Source: Gillisia limnaea DSM 15749 (GTDB taxonomy: Bacteria > Bacteroidota > Bacteroidia > Flavobacteriales > Flavobacteriaceae). From it: a stretch of 64,000 nucleotides of DNA. The DNA lies in assembly GCF_000243235.1 (NCBI RefSeq), contig NZ_JH594605.1, forward strand, positions 128,660 through 192,659, in the 5' to 3' direction. Positions 1-7,669 of the stretch are shown here, piece by piece; positions within the stretch are counted from its first letter, which is position 1, and the number at the start of each line of letters is the position of its first letter. Both the position numbers and the translations under genes were made by a program. The notes under the pieces are model-generated. The model saw only the letters and a program-made list of their open reading frames with translations, was not told where the DNA came from and did no database searches.

Positions 1-1
1 G

Positions 2-673
2 TCTACCTTGATAAGAATTGGCGGACAGGATCGGGAATTTAACCAGAGCAATTTCAAAACCAACACCTTAGGAGTAAAATATTTAATCTTTGATCCTGCC
101 CGCAGCATTGAGCCGGATGAACCAAATTTATACAGCTGGAAAGCCAACCAAAGATTTAAGTGGAAAACATTAATCCCGGCAATAGCTGTATATGCAGGTG
201 CAAATTTCACTTTTGATGATAATCCTTTTAGGTTTGAAGGGGAATCCAAAATAACTCCCAAATTTGCACTTTCCACACAAAATAATTGGAGAGGTGGATG
301 GGTTTTGGTCACCAATATCATTTTAGATAAAATCTCGGAAGTAACGCCTACCTATGCTGGAATAGTAACACTTACACACGCATTTACTCCAAAATTTGCC
401 GGTTTTTTAGAGTACCAGGGAATTATAAGCGATGTATATGCAGATGATCTTGCACGCACCGGAGTTGCATATTTATTTGGAGATGATTTCCAGCTAGATG
501 TCTCCGGATTGATCAATTTTAAAAATACCCCTGACAGGTGGCAGGTTGCCGCCGGTTTTTCGTATAGATTCGATATGCACAAAACCGATGAATTTCTGGA
601 TGATTCCTATGAAGGTGACCGAAGAAGAAAACGTACCGAAGAGATTCAGGGAGAACCCGAAATAGATAATTAA
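2..673 (+). CDS. Outer-membrane transporter family protein, C-terminal part (5' end outside window)
   Basis: The reading frame is open to the left edge, so the first TTG at position 8 is not a credible start and the gene begins outside the window. About 224 codons are visible. The protein alternates short beta-strand-like stretches such as GGWVLVTNIILD, GIVTLTHAFTPKFAGFLEYQG and a final aromatic strand WQVAAGFSYRFD, as in outer-membrane beta-barrels. The layout resembles the putative MetA-pathway/transporter family (PF13557-like), in which the last strands end in Y-R-F. A charged tail rich in D, E and R follows the last strand. The family assignment is by recognition, and the substrate is unknown. 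A bidirectional terminator follows. Confidence 0.6.
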   Translation, partial: STLIRIGGQDREFNQSNFKTNTLGVKYLIFDPARSIEPDEPNLYSWKANQRFKWKTLIPAIAVYAGANFTFDDNPFRFEGESKITPKFALSTQNNWRGGWVLVTNIILDKISEVTPTYAGIVTLTHAFTPKFAGFLEYQGIISDVYADDLARTGVAYLFGDDFQLDVSGLINFKNTPDRWQVAAGFSYRFDMHKTDEFLDDSYEGDRRRKRTEEIQGEPEIDN

Positions 674-703
674 TGATCCTTCCGGAAGGAAATCAATAAA
701 ATA

Positions 704-730
704 AAAAATCCGCTGAAGTAGCGGATTTTT
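704..730. terminator. Bidirectional terminator between convergent genes
   Basis: An 11-bp perfect stem (704-714 with 720-730) surrounds a 5-nt loop. It has an A-run on the left and a T-run on the right, so it can act for the transporter gene ending at 673 and for the minus-strand gene ending at 759. Confidence 0.85.
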
Positions 731-758
731 TATTTTTTATAGTTCTGTTCTGGAACAT

Positions 759-2018
759 TTATTCATTTGCAGCTGCAGCAACAGATGCTGAAAGCCTTTT
801 ATAAGTTCCATTTTCCAATCGCTCCCGGATAGCAGAAAAAGCTATGAGGGTTTGATCTATATCATCGAAGGTATGAGTTGCTGTTGGGATCATTCTTAAT
901 AAGATTAATCCTTTTGGAATTACAGGATACACAACTATAGAACAAAATACTCCATGATTCTCGCGTAAGTCTTTCACGAGCGCCATAGCTTCAGGAATAC
1001 TACCTTTTAAATATACCGGAGTTACACAACTTTGCGTAGTACCAATATCAAACCCACGGTCTTTCAATCCGCTTTGAAGGGCATTCACATTTTCCCATAG
1101 TTTTGCTTTTAATTCCGGCATGGTACGAAGCATATCCAGTCTTTTTAAAGCTCCAACCACCAATTGCATTTGTAGTGATTTGGCGAACATCTGGGATCTT
1201 AAATTGTATTTTAGATAATCCATGATTTCTTTGTCCCCTGCTATAAACGCTCCTGTACTTGCAAGAGATTTAGCAAAGGTTGCAAAATAAACATCAATTT
1301 CATCCTGCACGCCCTGCTCCTCACCTGCACCAGCTCCTGTAGCACCAAGGGTTCCGAATCCATGGGCATCATCCACGAAAAACCTGAAATTATATTTTTC
1401 TTTTAGGGCTACTATTTCTTTTAGTTTTCCCTGTTCACCCCGCATTCCAAAAACACCTTCAGAAATAAGAAGAATCCCTCCACCGGTTTGTTCGCATATT
1501 TTGGTAGCACGCTCAAGATTCTTCTCGATGCTTTCCATATCATTATGCTTATAGGTAAAACGCTGGCCTACGTGTAGTCTCACCCCATCTATGATGCAGG
1601 CGTGAGCATCCATATCGTATACAATAACATCTGCTTTAGAAACCAGTGCATCAATGGTGGAAACCATTCCCTGGTATCCGAAATTCAACAAATATGCTGC
1701 CTGTTTATTTACAAAAGATGCCAGTTCTTCCTGTAATTTTTCATGCAAATCTGTATGACCACTCATCATTCTGGCTCCCATAGGATACGCCGATCCATAA
1801 TCTGCGGCCGCTTCAGCATCAACCTTCCTGACTTCAGGATGATTTGCCAGTCCCAGGTAGTCATTAATACTCCAGGTGATCACTTCCTTTCCGCGAAATT
1901 TCATCCGGTTTGAAATAGGCCCCTCCAGCTTGGGAAACACAAAATATCCTTCAGCAAATTCGGCCCATTTACCTAATGGACCTTTATCTTTATAAATTTT
2001 ATCAAATAAATCTCTCAT
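759..2018 (-). CDS. Alpha-oxoamine synthase family PLP enzyme, probable cysteate fatty acyltransferase or serine palmitoyltransferase
   Basis: This 419-residue fold-type I PLP enzyme belongs to the family that condenses an amino acid with an acyl thioester and releases CO2. Visible signatures are the DDAHGFGTLG segment (Asp contacting the PLP ring nitrogen) and the Schiff-base lysine in TFAKSLASTGAF. In flavobacteria the closest known role is condensation of cysteate with a fatty acyl group to start sulfonolipid (capnine) synthesis. Serine palmitoyltransferase for sphingolipids is the main alternative. The upstream neighbour is a cysteine-synthase-like enzyme, which favours the cysteate route. 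The two genes point the same way but are separated by a strong hairpin (2097-2140), so they may not share one transcript. The enzyme is probably cytosolic or inner-membrane associated. The family is certain; the substrate is inferred. Confidence 0.75.
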   Translation of the reverse strand: MRDLFDKIYKDKGPLGKWAEFAEGYFVFPKLEGPISNRMKFRGKEVITWSINDYLGLANHPEVRKVDAEAAADYGSAYPMGARMMSGHTDLHEKLQEELASFVNKQAAYLLNFGYQGMVSTIDALVSKADVIVYDMDAHACIIDGVRLHVGQRFTYKHNDMESIEKNLERATKICEQTGGGILLISEGVFGMRGEQGKLKEIVALKEKYNFRFFVDDAHGFGTLGATGAGAGEEQGVQDEIDVYFATFAKSLASTGAFIAGDKEIMDYLKYNLRSQMFAKSLQMQLVVGALKRLDMLRTMPELKAKLWENVNALQSGLKDRGFDIGTTQSCVTPVYLKGSIPEAMALVKDLRENHGVFCSIVVYPVIPKGLILLRMIPTATHTFDDIDQTLIAFSAIRERLENGTYKRLSASVAAAANE

Positions 2019-2096
2019 AGATCTTTTAATTAAAAGCCGTAAAATTACTTAAATACAACTCGTTTTTTAAACTAATAATCCTTTATCTTCAATTGC

Positions 2097-2140
2097 ATTA
2101 TAGAAAAACATCCTCTTATAAAAGGATGTTTTTCTATAAT
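2097..2140 (-). terminator. Strong hairpin terminator after the cysteine-synthase-like gene
   Basis: A perfect 18-bp stem (2097-2114 with 2123-2140) encloses an 8-nt loop. It lies 23 bp past the stop of the gene at 2164-3204 and ahead of the acyltransferase-like gene. The U-rich arm lies inside the stem, so attenuation between the two genes is also possible. Confidence 0.75.
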
Positions 2141-2163
2141 GATATCTGGGAAAAACACCTCAA

Positions 2164-3204
2164 TTATTTTATGAATTCAATTTGATTGGCGTCTACCTCG
2201 TTTTTAGTGTCAAAAAATCCCTGAGCGGTCATCCATTCATCGCTGAATACCTTGCTCATATATCGGGAACCATGATCCGGAAAAATTATTACGACATTGC
2301 TATTGGCATTAAATTCCCCTTCCTGGTTTAATTGTTTTACTCCCTGCATTGCGGCACCGCTGGTATATCCAACAAACATGCCTTCGGTTTTGGCCAGCTC
2401 CCTTGCCGTATGTGCACTTTCTTCATCCGTAACTTTTACAAACTTATCAATGACATCAAAATCTGTCGCAGTAGGGATTAGATTCTTACCTAAACCTTCA
2501 ATGCGATATGGATAAATCTCTTCAGAATCGAATTCGCGGGTTTCGTGATATTTTTTAAGAACAGATCCAAAAGCATCTATTCCAATAATCCTAATCCCGG
2601 GATTTTGTTCTTTTAAATATCTTGCAGTTCCGGAAATTGTTCCTCCAGTTCCACTACAAGCCACCAAATGGGTGATCTTTCCTTCGGTTTGTTTCCATAT
2701 TTCAGGACCTGTGGAATTGTAATGGGCGTCCATATTCAACTCATTGAAATACTGGTTGATATAGACAGAACCTTTTGTTTCTTCATGCAGTCTTTTAGCA
2801 ACCTGATAATAAGAACGAGGATCGTCTGCAGAAACATTTGCCGGACAAACGTATACCTTCGCCCCCATTGTTTTCAACATATCTATCTTATCCTGGGAAG
2901 ATTTTGAACTTACAGCAAGAATACATTCGTATCCTTTTATGATGCTAACCATTGCAATGCTAAAACCCGTATTTCCTGAAGTTGTTTCAACGATGGTATC
3001 ACCGGGTTTTAAAATTCCCGCACGCTCCGCCTCCTCAATAATATATAGTGCTATACGATCTTTGGTGGAGTGTCCCGGATTAAAGGCTTCTGCTTTTGCA
3101 TAAAAATTACCTTTAAATTCTTTTGTAATGGTATTTAAATGTATCAACGGGGTGTTCCCTATAAGTTGCAATACATTGTCGTACACCTTTATTTCTTCTT
3201 TCAT
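2164..3204 (-). CDS. Cysteine synthase-like PLP enzyme, probable cysteate synthase
   Basis: This 346-residue protein is a fold-type II PLP enzyme of the cysteine synthase/cystathionine beta-synthase group. It shows the substrate motif [10 protein letters not shown] near residue 15, the PLP lysine in [11 protein letters not shown], the TTSGNTG asparagine loop and the phosphate-binding SGTGGTISG. Cysteine synthases of this family add sulfide to O-acetylserine. In sulfonolipid-producing Bacteroidota a relative makes cysteate from O-phosphoserine and sulfite. Its position beside an alpha-oxoamine synthase suggests that second role. The C-terminal segment after the core, with [15 protein letters not shown], is like cystathionine beta-synthase-type relatives. 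An ordinary housekeeping cysteine synthase (CysM-like) cannot be excluded. Confidence 0.75.
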   Translation of the reverse strand: MKEEIKVYDNVLQLIGNTPLIHLNTITKEFKGNFYAKAEAFNPGHSTKDRIALYIIEEAERAGILKPGDTIVETTSGNTGFSIAMVSIIKGYECILAVSSKSSQDKIDMLKTMGAKVYVCPANVSADDPRSYYQVAKRLHEETKGSVYINQYFNELNMDAHYNSTGPEIWKQTEGKITHLVACSGTGGTISGTARYLKEQNPGIRIIGIDAFGSVLKKYHETREFDSEEIYPYRIEGLGKNLIPTATDFDVIDKFVKVTDEESAHTARELAKTEGMFVGYTSGAAMQGVKQLNQEGEFNANSNVVIIFPDHGSRYMSKVFSDEWMTAQGFFDTKNEVDANQIEFIK

Positions 3205-3303
3205 AAATGAAGTTCTTTTACAATCTTCTGCTTTCTGAAAATTCTAAAATTAGTTAAATTAAGCTTAATTTTAAAACCTGTCAAAGTTAGTGAAATATTT
3301 GAA

Positions 3304-5430
3304 TTATTCAGTAATTCCTTCAAGGTCTAATAAAAATGCATATTCTTCAGCTACTTCTTTCAATGCTTCAAACCTTCCTGAAGCTCCACCATGACCGGCT
3401 TCCATATTGGTATGAAGCAGTAAAATATTATCGTCCATTTTAAAATCCCTCAATTTTGCAACCCATTTAGCGGGTTCCCAATATTGCACCTGTGAATCAT
3501 GTAAACCTGTTGTAATAAGCATATTTGGATAATCCTGCCGCTTTACATTGTCGTACGGGGAATACGATAGCATATAATCATAATATTCTTTATTATTTGG
3601 ATTTCCCCATTCATCGTACTCTCCAGTGGTTAAGGGAATGCTTTCATCCAACATCGTAGTGATAACATCTACGAATGGAACCGCTGCGATCACCCCGTTG
3701 TAGAGTTCGGGAGCCATATTTACTACCACCCCCATCAACAACCCACCAGCAGAACCTCCCATCGCATATAAGTGCTCCGATGAGGTGTAATTTTGCGCTA
3801 TTAAATACTTTGAAACATCGATATAATCTGTAAACGTGTTTTTCTTTTTCAGAAGCTTTCCATCTTCATACCAGGTTCTTCCCAAATATTCCCCTCCGCG
3901 AATATGTGCGATGGCATAAATAAATCCGCGATCCAGCAGGCTCAAACGTGCAGTAGAAAAATATGGGTCAATAGTAGAACCATAAGAACCATATGCATAT
4001 TGCAGTAAAGGATTCTTTCCATCCTTTTTAATATCCTTTCTATAAATAATAGAAACAGGAATTTTTGTCCCATCTTCTGCCGTTGCCCAAATGCGTTCTG
4101 AAGTATAATTATCCTTGTCAAAGTTCCCTCCTAAAACTTCCTGCTCCTTTAAAATTGTTTTTTCTTTTGTGGCCATATTAAAATCAACCACCGATGTAGG
4201 AGTATTCAGGGAGTTATAGGTATATCTTAAAATATTTGTGTCAAAATCTGGGTTTATACTCGTATATGCGGTGTAGGTTTCATTGTCAAATGGTAAATAA
4301 TAACTTTTATTGGTATCCCACCTGGTGATCTTAATTTTATTCAATCCGTTGTGCCGTTCACTTACCACAAGGTAATCTTTAAAAATATCAAGATCTTCAA
4401 GCAAATAATCATCCCTATGCGGAATAACCTCCAGCCAGTTTTCTTTTTCGGTTTTATCAACCAGGGTTTTCATCAATTTAAAATTGGTGGCACCATCTTT
4501 ATTGGTGAGTACATAAAAATAATCTTCAAAATGACTAATCCCATATTCCAAACCTCTTTCCCTTGGTTGGAAAATTTTAAATTCCCCTTCAGGGGTATCG
4601 GCATTTAAAATTCTGTATTCACTTGTAAGCGTACTAGCTGACCCGATAATCAGGTATTTTTTAGATTTTGATTTGTAGATATAGGTGTTAAAGGTTTCAT
4701 CTTTTTCCTCAAAAACCAACTGATCATTTGAAGGATTAGTCCCTAAAATATGTTTGAATATTTGATTTGATCTCAACGTTTGATCATCTTTCTTGGTATA
4801 ATAAAGTGTTTTATTATCATTTGCCCAGGTAGATCCTCCGGTTGTGGTTTCAATTTTTAGCGGAAGAATCTCCCCTGTTTCCAGGTTTTTTATCTGAATG
4901 GTATATTTTCTACGGCTTAAAGTATCCACGCCAAAAGCTATAAGTTTATTATCCGGGCTTACATTTAATCCACCAAGGCTGTAATAATCATAACCTTCTG
5001 CCATTTCATTTACATCAAACAGAATTTCTTCAGCCGCATCAAGAGATTCTTTCTTTCGGGAATATATGGGATAATCTTTTCCCTTTTCAAAGCGTGTTAA
5101 ATACCAATATCCGTTTAATTTATAAGGGACAGATTTGTCATCCTCTTTAATTCTGCTTTTCATTTCATTAAAAAGCTTCGTTTGAAACTCTTTAGTGTGA
5201 GCGGTCATTTTCTCATTATACTCATTTTCGCTATTTAGATAGCTTATAACCTGAGGATCTTCCCGGTTATTCATCCAATAGTAATCATCTATCCTAACTT
5301 GATCATGAGCCTTAAGCTCTTTGGTTATTTTAATCGCTTCGGGAGGTGTGATTTCTTTTTTCAATACATTATGGTTTTGCGCGGTTACAAAGGTAAAACT
5401 TCCCAATAGAATAAATAATACTGTTTTCAT
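3304..5430 (-). CDS. Secreted S9 family prolyl oligopeptidase (oligopeptidase B type)
   Basis: This serine peptidase has an N-terminal beta-propeller and a C-terminal alpha/beta hydrolase domain. The start at 5430 was chosen because it gives a clean signal peptide (MKTVLFILLGSFTFVTAQ), while a longer frame to 5478 adds 16 charged residues in front of it. The propeller region opens with DYYWMNNREDP, typical of oligopeptidase B. The catalytic serine is in YAMGGSAGGL, the aspartate in TGLHDSQV and the histidine in EAGHGGASGR. From this start the protein is 708 residues, normal for the family. It probably cleaves short basic peptides in the periplasm. It is divergent from the YbaB gene and has its own leader. 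Confidence 0.9.
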   Translation of the reverse strand: MKTVLFILLGSFTFVTAQNHNVLKKEITPPEAIKITKELKAHDQVRIDDYYWMNNREDPQVISYLNSENEYNEKMTAHTKEFQTKLFNEMKSRIKEDDKSVPYKLNGYWYLTRFEKGKDYPIYSRKKESLDAAEEILFDVNEMAEGYDYYSLGGLNVSPDNKLIAFGVDTLSRRKYTIQIKNLETGEILPLKIETTTGGSTWANDNKTLYYTKKDDQTLRSNQIFKHILGTNPSNDQLVFEEKDETFNTYIYKSKSKKYLIIGSASTLTSEYRILNADTPEGEFKIFQPRERGLEYGISHFEDYFYVLTNKDGATNFKLMKTLVDKTEKENWLEVIPHRDDYLLEDLDIFKDYLVVSERHNGLNKIKITRWDTNKSYYLPFDNETYTAYTSINPDFDTNILRYTYNSLNTPTSVVDFNMATKEKTILKEQEVLGGNFDKDNYTSERIWATAEDGTKIPVSIIYRKDIKKDGKNPLLQYAYGSYGSTIDPYFSTARLSLLDRGFIYAIAHIRGGEYLGRTWYEDGKLLKKKNTFTDYIDVSKYLIAQNYTSSEHLYAMGGSAGGLLMGVVVNMAPELYNGVIAAVPFVDVITTMLDESIPLTTGEYDEWGNPNNKEYYDYMLSYSPYDNVKRQDYPNMLITTGLHDSQVQYWEPAKWVAKLRDFKMDDNILLLHTNMEAGHGGASGRFEALKEVAEEYAFLLDLEGITE

Positions 5431-5543
5431 CTGTTTTTTTATTGTTTTAGTGGACATAGATAACATCCGTACAATCATTCCTTTGTGTGAGAAAATTTTC
5501 CTAATGGATGTTTCATAATAACTTTTATAAGGACCTAATTTAG

Positions 5544-5551
5544 TAAATTTG
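5544..5551 (+). promoter_or_regulatory. Bacteroidota -7 promoter element for the YbaB/EbfC gene
   Basis: TAAATTTG matches the TAnnTTTG consensus and lies 27 bp upstream of the ATG at 5579. A clear -33 TTTG is not seen; a weaker TTTC lies about 30 bp upstream. Confidence 0.5.
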
Positions 5552-5578
5552 TATTTAACTTTTTAAAAACAGGAAATT

Positions 5579-5902
5579 ATGTTTGGAGATATGATGGGAA
5601 TGATGAATAAGCTTAAGGAAACCCAGGAAAAAGTAGAAGCTACAAAAGAGCGAATGAAATCTGTTCTTATAGATGAGCAGTCCGGGGATGGTCTATTAAA
5701 AATAACCATAACTGCTGCCCGTGAGATCAAAAACATTTCTATTGCAGATGAACTAATGGAAGATAAAGACCAACTGGAAGACTATCTTGTTTTAACTTTA
5801 AATAAAGCGATCAAAAGAGCTTCCGATATCAACGAAGCTGAACTTGCTGCTGTGGCTAAGGATGGAATGCCGGACATTCCTGGTTTAGACCAGTTTAAAT
5901 AA
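5579..5902 (+). CDS. YbaB/EbfC family nucleoid-associated protein
   Basis: The 107-residue length and the layout match the YbaB/EbfC DNA-binding family. There is a Met/Gly-rich start ([14 protein letters not shown]), a long charged helix, a central beta section ([18 protein letters not shown]) and a second helix with [11 protein letters not shown]. Proteins of this family form tweezer-shaped dimers that bind DNA and associate with the nucleoid. In many bacteria the gene sits beside dnaX and recR, but here it stands alone between a peptidase and a peroxiredoxin-like gene, so context adds nothing. A strong terminator follows within 30 bp. Confidence 0.9.
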   Translation: MFGDMMGMMNKLKETQEKVEATKERMKSVLIDEQSGDGLLKITITAAREIKNISIADELMEDKDQLEDYLVLTLNKAIKRASDINEAELAAVAKDGMPDIPGLDQFK

Positions 5903-5927
5903 GATTTTGTTTGGATAAAATATTTTT

Positions 5928-5966
5928 AGACCTCACAGGTTTTTGAAACCTGTGAGGTCTTTTTTT
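5928..5966. terminator. Strong bidirectional terminator
   Basis: A perfect 15-bp stem (5928-5942 with 5946-5960) has a 3-nt loop, a T-run after it and an A/T-rich run before it. It separates the YbaB gene from the convergent peroxiredoxin-like gene. Confidence 0.9.
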
Positions 5967-5968
5967 AT

Positions 5969-6481
5969 TTACGCCTCCCCTCTGGCAGGATAATCTTTAT
6001 CCAATAGAAAATCAATAGCTTTTAGCAATTCATCAAACTTTGGCCTGGCAAAAGGCATCGTTTGAATAGAAGCGGAATAAAGTGTATTATCTGGTTTTAT
6101 AAGGAACAATCCGGGCTCAAAGAAAACTTCCGGTTCATCATTAATTCCTTCAGAAACATATAAATCCCATTTTCTGGCGTCTTCGGTATTAAAATCATAG
6201 CCTATGGTAAGATTATCCACTTCCCATTCCTTAACCGTCTTTTCTGCCAGGGATTGATTATTAGCACTAATACAAATCACATTCACTCCCCTTTCCCTAA
6301 AATCTTCAATCTTTTTATTCAATTCCTGCAAATACGATTTACAAACCGGGCAATGTAATCCACGATAAAAAATAACCATCGTAAAATTCTCCGGCCTTTG
6401 GTCGCGTAAATTCCATTGTATTCCGCTAGTGGTTTCTACTATTAATCTTGGTACTTCTTTTCTGGGCAATACATTTTTCAT
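5969..6481 (-). CDS. Peroxiredoxin-like (AhpC/TSA, redoxin-fold) protein
   Basis: This 170-residue protein has a thioredoxin fold of the AhpC/TSA superfamily. The N-terminal part supplies the beta strand TMVIFYRGLHCPVCKSYL, which holds a CPVC pair where peroxiredoxins carry the peroxidatic cysteine in P-x-x-x-T/S-x-x-C. VNVICISANN is a typical following strand. It is similar to small peroxiredoxin-like proteins annotated as redoxin-domain. A C-x-x-C arrangement also fits a thiol-disulfide oxidoreductase, so the exact activity is open. There is no signal peptide, so it is expected to be cytosolic. It lies convergent to the YbaB gene. Confidence 0.8.
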   Translation of the reverse strand: MKNVLPRKEVPRLIVETTSGIQWNLRDQRPENFTMVIFYRGLHCPVCKSYLQELNKKIEDFRERGVNVICISANNQSLAEKTVKEWEVDNLTIGYDFNTEDARKWDLYVSEGINDEPEVFFEPGLFLIKPDNTLYSASIQTMPFARPKFDELLKAIDFLLDKDYPARGEA

Positions 6482-6575
6482 AATTACAATTTTTTGGTTT
6501 TTTGTAAATTATAAAAATTAGCCGCCGGGGAAGGTTAAAAGCTTAATAAGCTTTGGTTAAACTTTTCCAATCTGA

Positions 6576-7607
6576 CTACAATTTAATTTCCTGAAGCGTT
6601 TTTAAGAATTTTTGGTGCATTTCTTCGGAATAATCCAAATGCGTAACGATTCTCAATTTCCCATGCCCCATATTACTTATTCTTATGTTCTCCTTTTGAA
6701 GCTGTTTCATAAATTTCTCCTCATTCGAAAGATCCTGAAGATAGAATATTACGATGTTTGTTTCAACAGACTCAACCATCCCAACATAAGCCCGATCACT
6801 TAGTACCTCTCCAATTTCTGAAGCTCTTTTATGATCTATAGAAAGACGCTCCACGTGATGGTCCAGAGCATAGATCCCGGCCACAGCCATAAATCCTACC
6901 TGACGCATTCCACCTCCAAGCACTTTTCTTACCCGGATGGCATTTTTCATCAACTTCTTATCCCCAATAAGTACAGATCCCATAGGCGTTCCCAAACCTT
7001 TGGACAAACAAACCGAAATAGTGTCGAACAATTTTCCGTAATCCTTTGCCGATTCATTTTTAGCTACCAAAGCATTAAATAAACGCGCTCCATCAAGATG
7101 CAATCCTAAGTTGTGCTTGTTGCAAACTTTTCTCACTTTTTTAATTTCTTCCAGATCATAACAGGCTCCGCCACCTTTATTGGTAGTGTTTTCTAGACAA
7201 ACCAAACTGGTTAACGGACTGTGATAAAAATCTGGGGGATTGATATTTTCTTCAACCTGCTCTGCCGTGATCATTCCTCTAACCCCATCTACCAATTTGC
7301 AGGAAACCCCGCTGTTGAATGAAACTCCTCCTCCTTCATAATTATACACATGAGCCCATTTATCGCATATTAACTGCTCTGCGGGTTGTGTGTGCAATTT
7401 TATCGCTGCCTGGTTAGCCATGCTTCCGGTTGGAAAAAATAAGGCTTCATCTTTCCCGAACATTTTTGCAAGCTTTTCTTCCAGTGCGTTTACACTGGGA
7501 TCTTCTTTATAAACATCATCACCTACTTTGGCCGACATAATCACCTTCAACATTTCTTTGGTAGGACGGGTAACTGTATCGCTTCTTAAATCTATTTCCT
7601 GTTTCAT
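6576..7607 (-). CDS. ltaE: Low-specificity L-threonine aldolase
   Basis: This fold-type I PLP enzyme of 343 residues opens with the family signature IDLRSDTVTRPTKEM. It also carries GDDVYKEDPSVNALE, which shapes the active site, LHLDGARLFNA with the PLP aspartate, and the Schiff-base lysine in CLSKGLGTPMGS. Threonine aldolases split L-threonine or L-allo-threonine into glycine and acetaldehyde. The length and all motifs fit. The gene stands alone with about 60 bp to the next minus-strand gene and shows no operon overlap. Stereospecificity cannot be told from sequence. Confidence 0.9.
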   Translation of the reverse strand: MKQEIDLRSDTVTRPTKEMLKVIMSAKVGDDVYKEDPSVNALEEKLAKMFGKDEALFFPTGSMANQAAIKLHTQPAEQLICDKWAHVYNYEGGGVSFNSGVSCKLVDGVRGMITAEQVEENINPPDFYHSPLTSLVCLENTTNKGGGACYDLEEIKKVRKVCNKHNLGLHLDGARLFNALVAKNESAKDYGKLFDTISVCLSKGLGTPMGSVLIGDKKLMKNAIRVRKVLGGGMRQVGFMAVAGIYALDHHVERLSIDHKRASEIGEVLSDRAYVGMVESVETNIVIFYLQDLSNEEKFMKQLQKENIRISNMGHGKLRIVTHLDYSEEMHQKFLKTLQEIKL

Positions 7608-7669
7608 ATGTAGCTATTTTTTGTTTTTTAATGGGCCCCTTATATTTTCAAGGACCTTAAGGGATTTTA

